DNA of 64,000 bases from Otatea glauca (lineage: Eukaryota > Streptophyta > Magnoliopsida > Poales > Poaceae). Under the pieces are notes generated by a model. It saw only the letters and a list, made by a program, of their open reading frames with translations, had not been told where the DNA came from and made no database searches. Shown here in pieces: positions 21,178 through 32,995 of the stretch; position 1 is the stretch's first letter; each line of letters starts with the position of its first letter. The stretch spans positions 6,386,001-6,450,000 of the forward strand of contig CM070723.1 of NCBI GenBank assembly GCA_036346275.1, in the 5' to 3' direction. The translations under genes and the position numbers were made by a program.

Positions 21178-24100
21178 ATGCCGATAACGAGGAGGCGCGC
21201 CGCGGCGGCGGCTGTTGCGGAGGAGGAAGGGCGCGCTGACGCGATCGACATCTCATCGGATTCCGATGCCGGATCGGAGTCGGAGTCGGACGAGGAGGAG
21301 TCCACCAGCGACGACGACTACATCGACATCAGCGACAGCGACGCCGATGACGACGAGGAAGGCAGAGCCGTGGGGAACGAGGAGGAAGAGGAGGCGGAGG
21401 CGGATGCGAAGCAATCCGGCGTGGACCAGAGCGAGGCTGCCTGCAGCAAAATCGCCGATCTCATCCGCAGTAATCACCTCAACCCCCATTCTCTCTTTTT
21501 GTGCGCGTGCCCCCATCGTTTGTTCTCTGCTGCAATTCGGATGATCACCCACTAGTAAGTGGTGAAAATTCCAAATGTTGAGGCGGAATTGGAACGCGTA
21601 GATAGAGCTGGATGCCGGAGCCCTGCTGGAAAGTAGCACCACTCGTATGATTCCATCCAGGGGTTACTCAGTCTGAGCACCTGTAGGCTGGTGAAATCTA
21701 GTTGTTAAAGTATGATCCAAATTCGTCATCGTGCCCATGCCGGACCCTGTGTTCAGCGCATAGTTAACAGAAACGAGGTTTGCCCATGCCGGACCCTGTG
21801 TTCGACGCAAAGTTACCAGAAACGAGGTTTGTTTGAGTCGTGCTACGGGATTTAGGTTCGCGGTTTGCTACTTTTTCTTTCAATTTTCACTGCGAACATG
21901 AATCTTGTACCCTAAAACGGTTTGAGTTCGACGAATCTGGGCATTGATTTCTACAAGCTGCCGCTGCACGGAGGCCAAGCACGCATCGAACCAAGGAAGC
22001 AAAGATCAACAGCCGAGCCATCTCTCTCTCTCTAATTAAGCCCTAATTGCAAGGTGCACACGAACAAGTGTACCAGGATTCTGACGAGCTTGCTACGTGC
22101 ACTTGAATAAGGCTACTGGAAGCATCCAAAGATTCTGCTTTGTGTACACAACAGTGTACCAAGTTTCGACTCTATTCCATGACTAGACTCCGACTCGGCG
22201 CCTGCCCACACCATCTTGAGCATCGACCTGTGCTCTACCCTGGCGACCGTTCCAACGCTAGTTCTGCAGGCACCATTGCCTGCGCTGCCTGGCGCCATGC
22301 CCTAGCGTCATCCTGTTTCTCCTCTGTTGATGATCTTCCACCTCAGTCGATCGTCGCCTTCAATCAAGTGACTATGTTGTTAGCTTTGCATCTTTTTTGT
22401 TGGATGTGGAGTTCATTGCAATTCAGACCGTTATGCCTATCATTGGTGGCATCTATGTGGGATTAATTATTAGCACTTTCTTCGACGATCCATCGTCTTC
22501 TATGAGTTACTGCGGCAAAATCTGCAGATGTGGCGTCTAAGGTGGAGTTGCAGGCTTTCAACACAATGAGTTGATTTGGGCTCTGCTATGATCGATGAGT
22601 CTTTGTGAAAAAAAAAATCAATGTCAATTGTGGGGACAATTGAATTTGGTGTTTCAATCACCATTTGGATATTTTGCAATTTTGGATCACTTGTGCAATC
22701 ATTATGAAGGCTTTGGCAACATTAAATTTCTGGGATTTGATGGCACCTTGATGGTATCAGTATTTTACTCTCTGGAGTTCTACTGTTTGAAAGTGAAGGT
22801 TTTGCTCCAATTTCAGTCTGAGATGAAGGATTTAAGTGCCAGTTTGTTTTCTTGCGTGGATTACAACGTTTTCCAGTTGTCGCAGCTCCATATGAGGAGT
22901 CTACTGTAGTTGACGACACGAGAGTTCCTTCATTTGGACGGTTTTGAGGAGCGGCTTTACAACCATATCATGGATTTCACTTACTTTTACAGTCAACAGT
23001 TTGACGTACGTGATGGCCATACGTACAAGTTGCTCTTTCAATGAGCGTTATTTGCTGAGTTTTGTGTTCTAGATAGAGCATGTCAGATTCTATGATATGA
23101 GTTTTTCACTATCTATCTAGTGCCATGGTGATGTTTTGACTTTATACTGTTTTGATGATTGAGCATTTGATTAGGAGATCAATTTGCATAGACTTTGTTG
23201 GGATTATGAATTATTGAAGACCTAAATTTGTTCGTCTGCTTTGTTGATAGCTATGTGTTTGAACCTATTGGTGGTTTGCTCAATTTTGCTTCATGAGAAA
23301 CATTTGGATAAGACTGTTCTAGTCTTACTCGTTAAGATTAGTCTGATGGACTTTTGAGGCACAAGGTCAATTGAACTTATTTTAAGGAGATTTGATATTT
23401 GGGCTACAGGAGTGAATTCTTCTCAAAGTGGAGATTGTTAAAGTATGATTCGAATTCGTCATCGTGTCTATGCTGAACACTACGCCAGACGTGGTGCCAA
23501 GTGGTGCATGCACCAAGCCGTGTCAGACGTGGCAACGGCTAGCGCATCCTATAGTCGCACAATTTAGATGTGCCGAAGTTCCCCATGCTTATAATTCTCC
23601 TCGTATGGTGAATTGTGTCTGTGGTTTTTCCCGCAAGGGTTTTCCACATAAAAATCCATGTCTCCTACTATTTTGATCATCTATTTTTGCCTTGCTTTTT
23701 ATAATACTAGTGCATATGAATCGAGTTGCAAAACTTATGTATTTGTTCTAGTGATGTTGGATGCCATAGGGAAAAAATGATTCCCACACTATCTTAGCCA
23801 GGTATAATTGTTTTGAAATATTGGCAGAATGGTTTTATTGGAGTATAAAAAGTCCCACTGGAAGAATTAAGTCCCCAGGGTTAGAGGTCTATTGGGGCAA
23901 GGATGGATATGACCAATTGGGTGAAGCCGCCAGCTCCAATGGAATTTGGTGGTTGAATACTTGAATGGAGCTGAATGCAATCTCTCTCATGTTGAGATAA
24001 ATAAGTCAGAACAGTGCTCTATGATATCACTAGCCTTTGATTTACCTCAATATTTTCAAGAGTGAAACATGAATCAATTGAACATCATGTTCGTTTTGTT

Positions 24101-27100
24101 TGATAGTACCCTGTTGTTTCGTACATAACCTAATAAGCAGCATTTTTCTTGTAGGAGGGAGATATCTGAACGGGATTAAGTTGGTGGAGTGCAAGGCGTA
24201 TTTAAAGAAGAATGGTCTTAGCCAAACTGGGGACATGGCGACTTGTGTAGAAAGAATAATGCTGCATTGGAGGTTAGTTATTACATATTTCTCAGTAACT
24301 TGACGCTTATCTCCTCAATTATCGGGATGAGCAGTTATTTCCTATCGGAATTCAAAGTTGGAAAACATAACTTCCTGTGTTATTAGTTCGTTCTCAATTT
24401 TTCCTTGTGATTTTTGCCACGACTTAGTAATACATTTAAGTGTTCACCTAGGCAAACATTGATCTTGCTTCTTTTGGATGCCCTTAGCCTTAATATATAG
24501 TGATGCTACATTTTGGGATAACTAGATATACATACATAATTCTTGCTCATTTCCTCAATAGGTTCAAAGAGGGAGATCCAGAGAAAATTTATCCACGGTC
24601 ATCCTTTTGTATTAACTGCAAAGGTGCCATCTAACTTGGACACAAGCTTTCGTATATTTGCATACAAAAGTACCCAGGGCAATGACCATGGTCTATCAAT
24701 TCAGGTGATGTCTGTAGAGGTGATGCCGTCTTATTCAAACAGAAGGTTTACCAGAAGAGGTTGTCATCTTTAGTTCTGTACTATCTAGCAGTCTCTTTGG
24801 AATGGTAATGAAACTTTCCTTTGGTGACTCTTGACAGTGGCAAAAGGCATTCAAAATGTATAGGGAAGCGAATAGTAGCTGGGAAAGTTGTTAAGGAAAG
24901 CTATGGTAAAGAAAAGCAGCAACACACTTTCACTGTAAGGATTGATTCAATAATATAATACTGCTGTGCCATTTGGTTTTTACGGCCTTTACAGACTACG
25001 TTAGTTGTTCAACTTAATAGATTCAAGTGTTCTGGAGCAAAGGAGTAGGCAAATTGCCACCTTTGTATCTGTTACTTGTCAAAGGACGCAATCTCTACAG
25101 AATGATGACTTTCCGTCAGGTAGGAAGCGCTCTTGACCTGGATTATTTTAGGCTTGTTTTTCACCTGCTTCCGCAATTCCATTTTTAGACAATAAGAAAC
25201 ACTTCAATATTGTTCATGGATTGTAATGGATTTGTGCATATCAAGTTTATGTTGCCATTTAGACTCTTATGTTAATAGGAATGTGATGGATTTGTGCTTA
25301 TCAATTTTATGTTGCCTTTTAGACATTGTGTTCTGTAGATGTCGTAAGAGATTAGTGAGCATCTAAGATATTCAGATAATCTTGTTCATTTAACCAGTCA
25401 TCTGGGATGCATTAATTATAGCCCTGAACCACATCAATAAATAAAATAAGTGAACTTTATTTTATGCATTTACCATTTTGAGGATGTCTGCACATTTCTC
25501 AACCGATGTGTTTATATGTTGGATCATATATCAAAATTGTTGGACTTGTATGATTTTCATCTTCACATCAAGTTCCTATTTTTTAAAATATACAGCCTTG
25601 GCCAAATGAAGCGGATAGAGTGAAGGCTCTAGAAGAAAAGCATAGCAGGGGAGATGCTGCAAGACATGTTCGTGCTTTGAATAGACCTAATTCTGCAGGA
25701 AATGGTAATTCTCATTCTCAAGTTTACTTTTGCATAAATCTAAGCTAATAAAATTTTCCCTTGGTTTGCTTGTTCCTGAAAGAGATCTTGATCTCTCTAT
25801 TAGAACTTGCCCCAATTCTGAACTCACTGATGCTATTTCCATATGTAGGTTCATATTCAGTTGCGTACACCAGATTTGATAAGTGTTAAAGTTGTTATAT
25901 TTGTTTAATAAATCTTCTTTTTGTTGGAACAAAGTATATTTTTCTGGTTTGATGTTTGAACCTTTCTGGTTGATGATGACTTTAGTATGATTACATAATA
26001 TGGGAACCAGAAATTTGTGAGCTTTTCTTATTGATATTTGAAAGAATGTAAACTCCAAAGTTTGGGTTGGTCTAATCAATTGGCATTGGGAGCTTTAGAA
26101 TTCCCTTGGTAGAGCCAGCTATTTGTCAGAGAGGGAATAATTTAGAAATTCGTTTTACAAACAGCATGGCAGTTACATAATCTGTTGTAAAATGAGTAAT
26201 GAATGTTATTCACTCTCACGTTCATGTATTCATTTTCACGCGTCTCATTCTGTTCGTGACTGAAGAAGCTATGTTCTAAATAAGTAGTTGTGACATGTAA
26301 GTATTGTCTCTTTTGCATTTAGTTCACTAAGTATTGTCTCTTTTGCATTTAGTTCACTAAGCTATTGAGTCAATCTGTGTCTCTTAACAATTGTTCTTTT
26401 CAGTTTTCTAGTCCATCATTTTAAGTTCTTGTTTGTTTGACAAGGGGCAGACTAATGGTATTCCCTCTTCCATTTGTATGTATCTTTCTGGCAGTTCTTA
26501 AGGGCAAGAAATCGATAGAAAAAGGAAAACATCTGTCTCGATCTGGACGGCCTGATGGTGGATCCAGGATCACTAAAGGCAAAAAACGTGAAATGCAATC
26601 CTCCAGTTTTGATCTGGCTACCAAAAGGTCTAGGAAAGAAGAGTACGTAGTGTCTTTTGGAAAAAATTGCACTGGTGGTCAGTGGGCAAAGACAAATTGT
26701 TCCCATCTGGATAAGAACGTTTGCACCAGCAGTGGCAGTTCTCTATGCAATGGCGACAAGGAGGCGAATCATGTTACCCTGCAGAAATATTGCCCCGTGG
26801 CTCCCCTGGACAATGATTTGTATAGCAAAGAAGTTAGGATTAGTAAAAGAAAAGCCGATCCAGTGCAAAATAGCACTGTTGGCAGCAACCATGCTCAATT
26901 TCAAGGAAGATGTGTAAGTTCTGCTTCGCATATGCAGGCAAATCGTGGAAATTTAGTTGGAATGCAGCAGCCTTTCTTTAAGAGGCCCCAGCAGCCACCT
27001 CCATTTCGTGTAGTTGGTAATGCCTGGCAACCTCACATTGATGGCAGATCAATAGCATGTCCAAACCCTACAATGGGCTTCCAACATCCAAATGCAGCAC

Positions 27101-27270
27101 TGGCTGGTTGGCATGCACCTGCTTATTTTAGGGGAAATGCACCCAATCAACTTGGAGTAGTAGTTCCATCGTTTAACATGTCGCAAACTATGTACCGTCC
27201 TCATCCAGAAGGAGCGTATGTGGTGCCACAATTCAGATATTCTGGTGATAGCACTGGTTTTCCTCGATAG
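21178..27270 (+). CDS. Acidic SAP-like nuclear protein, resembling plant 'zinc finger CCCH domain-containing protein 62' entries, 8 exons, 535 aa
   Basis: Exons: 21178-21469, 24155-24272, 24562-24623, 24705-24759, 24838-24934, 25021-25119, 25596-25704, 26495-27270; all GT-AG with matching phases, 1,608 coding bases. The start chosen (MPITRRRAA) is the first ATG before the conserved acidic part; the frame stays open upstream but only through non-ATG codons with low-complexity sequence. Residues about 20-90 are a Ser/Asp/Glu-rich acidic tract. Residues about 99-137 (KLVECKAYLKKNGL..., ending MLHW) look like a SAP-type helix-turn-helix for nucleic-acid binding. Next come a Cys pair (CINC), a block with IKESYGKEKQQHT-like sequence, then FWSKGVGKLPPLYLLLVKGRN and MMTFRQPW. 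The last exon is basic then Gln/Pro/Asn-rich and probably disordered. From memory this order matches proteins named CCCH 62, yet I see no C-x-C-x-C-x-H finger here. Function is unknown; a nuclear role is inferred. Intron 1 (2,685 bp) holds an LTR element. Confidence 0.85.
21703..23706 (+). mobile_element. Non-autonomous copia-like LTR element inside intron 1, 2.0 kb
   Basis: The 5-bp flanks CTAGT (21,698-21,702) and CTAGT (23,707-23,711) match exactly. TGTTAAAGTATGAT begins both the left end and an inner copy at 23,436, which is preceded by AAAGTGGAGA, a polypurine tract typical of copia elements. The 3' LTR would be 23,436-23,706 and ends TAATA (TAACA with one transition). It contains GGTTTTTCCCGCAAGGGTTTTCC, a copia-like R/U5 segment. 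After the first about 45 bp the left LTR no longer matches the right one. No gag or pol domain was recognised. It is co-linear with the host gene. Confidence 0.65.
21732..21829. repeat. 49-bp direct tandem duplication
   Basis: The unit starting TGCCCATGCCGGACC at 21,732 repeats at 21,781 with few differences (TTCAGCGCATAGTTAAC against TTCGACGCAAAGTTACC). It lies near the left end of the intronic LTR element. Confidence 0.8.
25223..25342. repeat. 60-bp imperfect tandem duplication in intron 6
   Basis: GTAATGGATTTGTGC at 25,223 and GTGATGGATTTGTGC at 25,283 begin two similar units that both run on to a TTTATGTTGCC segment. Intronic, with no evident function. Confidence 0.65.
26299..26358. repeat. 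30-bp perfect tandem duplication in intron 7
   Basis: Two head-to-tail copies of a unit starting AAGTATTGTCTCTTTTGC (26,299 and 26,329). Confidence 0.85.
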
Positions 27271-28857
27271 GGCAGTTTAGCAGATGCCATTTGCATTGTT
27301 GAGGACTGCATTAGTGGTCAGAAATGTGGAAATCATGCTTTAGTCTCCTGAATGTCATTTCATTGTTGAGCAGCATTTTCTGAGGTACTTCTGCACATTT
27401 CTATCACATGACATCTGGCCAATTTGCAAAAATGCGATGGCCAACTGAAGGATTTGGTTTCTTTGTATTTTTTCCAGGTTCTGTAGGAAATACGGTGTCA
27501 ATACCATTCAATAGTACTCATCGAACGGCCTGAAATCACAACTGTAATTGTCACGGAGGTGAGGACATTCCAAGATATGCATAAGATGTATGAGAACAAT
27601 ATCAAGGCTTCATGTGCAACTGGAAGGTCGAAGGTAAACAGAGCAGTGATTCAATGCTTTCCCTCTTAATACAAGTTGCACAAATCTTAAAGCAAACGAA
27701 GAGGTAAGTAATCACCATCTACCTTTTATTCATGCTTTAATATTTGTGCAACTATAAAAAAGAAAAGCATGGAAGCACCTCTCAAACAAGAATGCTTTAG
27801 CAATATCACTATCTATTTGTTGAATGAGTTCTCAAATGGAGTTATCCTGCAAGACTGAATCTATACCTTGTGATGTCTCTATGCACCAATTTTTTCTGAA
27901 ACATCATATGATGGTCTGAGTAAAATCTAAAATTATACCAATTTGTTAACTCCAGTGCCCTGTAAGCTTTCTTTGGCCTGACCAAACACTGTATTTTTTT
28001 TTCAGTTCAGTAAATTCATCGTTGCCTGTACATAAAACTAAACTGAATAATCTCACGATCTTGGATAGTCTGAAACTCCGAATGGCTAGGCACTAACATT
28101 TCCATGTGCATGCATGTACACATGCCAAAGAACAAAACAAAGAATTGGTCAGCATTTGGCTGGGTGCCGTAGCAATCTACCTGTAACGGCATCAGGTTTC
28201 ATGTCAGTTTTCCATTTACATCTCTCATCCTTTTGACGCGACGCGGCCTTCCTGCGTCGCGTATCGATAAGGGGAATCGGGTGTTTACATTTTTTTCTTC
28301 TTCTGCCGTCTCGGTGACCTTTGGAAGCGTGAAGACCTATGAACCACCCCAAGATTTTCTTATAAGCGGTTTGAAAAATATGCGCGCAGGAGATCCATTG
28401 CTCACCGATTACTACCGGGGTGTTTATCTACAAGTAGATATGGTGTGTTGTTTCAGCTCTAACTGCTTAAGTTGCACTGTTAGATCTAACATCGTTGTAC
28501 GGATGAATCAGTGGCCTAGTGGCATGAGCGAGGGTGTTCGTTTTTACTCACCTACATTCGATCCCTAGAATCAATATAATGTGCCGTATTTATTTAGAAT
28601 AAATGCATACGTGTGCATTCAGTGAAAAAACTAAAGCATGAAATACGATATATGTATGGTGTGCGTCCTCTTATACTCTATAAAAATATGATATGACATC
28701 ACTGTCACGCAACACATTAGCACATGCACCGTAGATCTAGTACCGTGCAATGGGAACGGTAGCGGATAGTCTCAAGCGTTCGATCTCCTTCCTAATCGAT
28801 AGCTGAGATTTGCTGCAGGCAACTCGGAAGGTTAGGGTTCAAAACTTCAAATCTCGA
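27271..28857. other. 3' flank of the SAP-like gene and intergenic sequence
   Basis: No coding frame is supported. The first few hundred bases are the probable 3' UTR. TTTTTTCCAG at about 27,479 could be a 3'-UTR splice acceptor but is not provable here. Confidence 0.35.
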
Positions 28858-29240
28858 ATGGAGCACTTTTCTAATTCATTTTATCTTATTCTTTACAAAT
28901 CTAGCTTCATCGTGAACGTATTTGCAAATCTAACCCTTCCTCCTACCGTAAAAGATGTCGCAGGTGACACCTGCCCCTATCACGCTTGGGGAGCGTGGGA
29001 GGCTGACAAGTGCGGCACGGGTGGACGAGCGTAGGAGTTAATCTGCACGGGTGGGCTGCCGCACCTAGAGAGCGTAGTAGGAGCTGGTGTAGCCGTAGCC
29101 AGTGAGCACGAGAGGCGCTTCCACAGTAGGAGAGCGCCGAAGGTGACTTCTGCGGTGGAGATGAGACTGATTTATAATTTTATTTAGATGAGAGCTACTT
29201 TTTTTAAATAAAATAAAAAGGCTAGAAAAGTGATGATTCT
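28858..29240. mobile_element. Long-inverted-repeat DNA element, copy 1 of a three-copy family
   Basis: The left arm (AGCACTTTTCTAATTC, then TTTACAAATCTAGC and CTAACCC) is mirrored by the right arm, which reverse-complements to ATCACTTTTCTAGCC, then AAATTATAAATC and ACCGCAGAAG. The centre is GC-rich and noncoding. Related ends lie at 34,810-35,222 and 48,588. The length of the arms suggests a Mutator-like origin, but the duplication is unclear. Confidence 0.6.
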
Positions 29241-29374
29241 CGTATCTCAGCTCCTGTAGATTAATTCCTGCATTTGTTGCATGCCTGCATCTTAGCCAAA
29301 TAAGCCAAATGCTTTACTCTGAACATGTCAAGTTCTCGTAATGTAGAACAGAGAGTAATCTAACGTACTATGGT

Positions 29375-29602
29375 TAGGGCTGGAAAAGGGCTCGTTGACT
29401 CGGTTTAAAATTGTTCTAATTACACTTGTTTATTGATTAACGTTAAAATAATTCAATTTCGAATGAAATTAGATTTTGTTCTAACTCAACTCGTTAGCTC
29501 GATTTAAAAATACTTCTAAACTATAAATAAAATAATATTAAATTAAATTTTATTAATTTTAGAAAAAAAATAAAAAAAATCTTGTCCCCATTTCCACCCC
29601 TA
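29375..29602. mobile_element. hAT-like MITE, 228 bp
   Basis: Left end TAGGGCTGGAAAAGGG; reverse complement of right end TAGGGGTGGAAATGGG. Flanks ACTATGGT (29,367-29,374) and ACTATGAT (29,603-29,610) match at 7 of 8. AT-rich and noncoding. Confidence 0.82.
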
Positions 29603-29920
29603 ACTATGATCTTCGCATTGAGCCGGCAAGTGGCAACTATTTACCCGGACATAAATCCCAAGCAATGTCTAATCAAACACCGTGTACGGTACACGCACAG
29701 TGAGCGAGGTACGAGCTAAAATTCTAGGGTCACCATTCGGGCTTCATTTTTTGTGAAGCACGAAGCTTGCAAAGGGGCGTCAGGTTGCATGCGACCTTCT
29801 TCGCCTTGGGAGTCGTGGCGCGACCTGTAGACGAGTCGCCGGCGAAGTGTAGGTGCTGACTAGTCCACCGCAGGCGCACGTACGTACACGAGTGAGACGT
29901 CTCTCTCTTCTCGCGTGTAG

Positions 29921-30169
29921 TACCCTCTCCGTGGGTCCATGCATTTTGAGATTTTAAAAGTTTGTAAATTTTGACTACAATTAATCTGACAATATATAGA
30001 GTATACGACACAAAAATAATATTATTAGATTTGTATTAAAAAGAATTTTTTTTATGATTACGATTTTGTAGCTATGAATAGAGTATTATAAAAAAAATTA
30101 ATAGTTAAAGTTTAACTTCAAAGATCACATCAAATTAAACCGCAACCTATAAAAATCAATAGATGAGTA
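29921..30169. mobile_element. Stowaway-like MITE, about 249 bp
   Basis: Left end TACCCTCTCCGTGGGTCC; right end decayed to AGATGAGTA. The interior has the TTTTAAAAGTTTG and paired inverted words usual for this class. Confidence 0.5.
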
Positions 30170-31071
30170 TTAAACAGGGGTCAATGTTTTCGACTCTGAT
30201 CAAACCTGTGCTCTTCTCCGGGTGGTTTCACACCGGCTATCTCCCTCGAGTGCTAGTCTTTGATCGAGTCAAAAACGTACCATATCCGGTCAATGTATAT
30301 CACTGTATTCACGCCCCTTGCCCAAACAAGCTATAAGGCCCTACAAATGAGATTTTTAGGAATCAGTTTGACTTTCATAGAAACTCAACAAAATTATAAA
30401 GTTTTGTTAAAACTAGCAGATTTACTCGTACAACTACGTGACTAGATATTATAGTACAGTTGTCTTTGATATACTAGTCTACTTTTTATAATTAAAATAT
30501 AATTGTATTTTTCTAGGAATTAGTGTGTGATTTTCTTACCATTAAGGCAAAGGATGTGTCTTAAATATCACTAGTTGTTTTTATTTATATAGATGGAATA
30601 TGGAAAAGAGGCGGATGACCAGTGGGCAAATCTGATCCATCAACTGCTTGATCCAATGGTAGACACCTGCTTCTATGCTATCATTTGCTAATTTGTCCAT
30701 TCAATAAAAACTGCAGCGGATCCGCTTCCTTGTTGTCTAGGACTCTTATCATCATGTGTGACAATCCTATATTGCGAGTTTGCCACCTCCATAATTGAGA
30801 TCTAAAACCAGACATATTCACATGAAGGATCTCATCTTTTATCTGAACAGCTAGAATTCCATTCTCTAGTGTATAGCCAATCTGGCCTGCCTCTACGCTT
30901 TCGCTTTCCTGTCCTGTACTACAGCTAACAAGCAAAATCGCCGGTACAGTAACAGCCTAACAGAGTAACAGGTACTGTAAAGTTTGGAACAGGGAATAAG
31001 TCGCTGCTGCTCTTCAAACAACGGGAAAGGGGCCCATGTGCCTGTGCTCGCAGCGGCCGATTTGAAAATCT
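30170..31071. other. Intergenic, no gene supported
   Basis: Short frames only. No domain or RNA gene was recognised. Confidence 0.35.
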
Positions 31072-31255
31072 TCCATGAGAGCTTATATTTTACGCATACA
31101 ATTTTATAATTTTGTATAATAATTTCGTAACACTATAAATCTAACGAATATATTTAAAATTTGCTAAAAGTACAATATAAATAGTTCTAAAATCTTAAAA
31201 ATCCTAAATTACTGAAATCAGCTTATTCAAAAAAGACAACCTTATAGCGTTTCTC
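31072..31255 (-). mobile_element. Short dispersed MITE-like repeat, inverted relative to 38,661
   Basis: Read on the minus strand it starts TTTTGAGAAACGCTATAAG and contains GGATTTTTAAGATTTTAGAAC and TTGTACTTTTAGCAAATTT, all of which recur in the plus strand at 38,661-38,880. Noncoding. Confidence 0.6.
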
Positions 31256-32995
31256 AAAAAAAAAAAATCGTGCGAGTTGAACCGAAGCAAAGGGTGGTGT
31301 TGCTGCAGCACTAAAGGTTGGCAGCAAGCCAGCAACAAATCATATCAAACTGTCCAAGTCTAGCCTATATTTAACTGTTTGCTCCCCCGACCGGATTGGA
31401 CCCGACCACAGACCACAGTCCTCTCGACACATGCTTCCTGTGCGGTGCACTCCTTTCCTTTGGTGTTGGATTTGATTTTTGTTTGCTTTTTTAGGTCTCC
31501 TCTAGGTTGCCAAAGCTTAAATTCAAATAGAAAAGGTTTTTGTATCTTGTGCCATTCAGTTCAAACTTCAAACATGAGGAGCCAGCGTGCCAGCTGCCGG
31601 AATATAAATTGATGCTCGAGATGAAGCTGGACAAGAATTCTTAGGTATAGAAGGTTTGGGCCTGTCAGAACGTTGCCTATCTTCATCTCAATTGATGCTT
31701 ATTTGATCAGACGGTGAATGATAATTGCTGATGTTGTTACTGAATAATAACACTGCGGTACGGCAGGTGCAGGCGAGTGAACGGGTGATCAAGCGTATAT
31801 TTATTTATATGCCGGGAGATCATTTGGGTACACCACCGATTTGAAGACCTGTAGTTAGGGTGGCATTTATTTATTTATTTTTATCAAGGGCCCCTTTGGT
31901 CTTGACTGCTCCTGCGCACAAGTTGCTTACACAAAATTTGTGTCAAAAAGTTGGGGCAGGAGCTGCTGGTAGGTGTTGACTTGGAGAACATTCACAACTG
32001 GCAATCTAGGGTTCTATGGGTTTGGTTTTGTTTCCCTGTTCGGTTTTGCTTCTTTGCCTTTCTCATGCCTGTCGCATCTGTGTAGACTCAAGACCACCAT
32101 TCATGATGTCTCATGTCCACGCACAGTAGCCTAATTTTCTGGGGGGAAAAAGACTTATCACATACATTGAAGCAGTTGTATATTCTTCCAGTGAGTCATT
32201 TGATCTGCAGAGAGTTGTTCAGTTGGACAGTACTGTAAGGTAATTCTACCTTAAACAGGCAAGAGAAAATTTAGATGAGAATCCAAGAAAGAGGGCAAAT
32301 GGGTGATGCAGTTGCTTGCATCATAAAAACAAGCAATACACTAGTAAGCATTTGCACTCTTAACCATGTCAGCTACCATCATCCAAGGATTTTTAATTCT
32401 GAGAATGTCAGATCGCCCAGCTTATCTTACTCAAATTATCCCATCCTGCAGTAACCTAGTGAAACAGTTGTGACAGTTTGCATTACCAGAAAACATTATA
32501 GTAACCCCAGGCACAGCTCAGAGCATGAGCAATCTGCTACGAAACCGATCTCGCAGCGTCAGTATTACACATCCGAACGGAATCTCTGAACAGTATCCCC
32601 ATGTTGATGAGCTGCGCCTCCTGATCGAAATCATGAACCAATGCAGGGTTTGGTTAGCTAATCCGGACACGTATCGCGATCCGAACCGCGTACGGCGTAC
32701 GTATCGAATGCAGATCAAGTGTCCTAATGGTGCAATGAAATGTCAGAGAACAAGAGCTCCTGAACCGACGCTGAACCGTATAAAGAGAAGCATATAATAA
32801 TTTCTTCCAAAATCCTCGCGAATCGCATGTACGTACATATCTACACTAGTGTGAAAACCTTCTGGTTTCACAGGAAACGAAAGAAAAAAAATACACGAAA
32901 ATATAGCAGAAATAAACGAAGAAAACGGTGCCAATTTCTGGCCATCTCTGCTGTGCCACGAAGATCGATCTCCAAGACAGCGTCATGCACGCGTA
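31256..32995. other. Intergenic and 3' flank of the DUF1645 gene
   Basis: No convincing gene. A 90-codon plus-strand frame at 32,525-32,797 has no recognisable domain and lies where the 3' UTR of the minus-strand DUF1645 gene would be. Confidence 0.35.

Noticed and set aside
22752..22765. TGGTATCAG inside the intronic LTR element as a possible primer site
   Set aside because: It is about 1,050 bp from the left end and does not continue as TGGTATCAGAGC; the left LTR would have to be far longer than the right one.
32525..32797. 90-codon plus-strand frame next to DUF1645
   Set aside because: No domain, no conservation evidence, and it overlaps the expected 3' UTR of the opposite gene.
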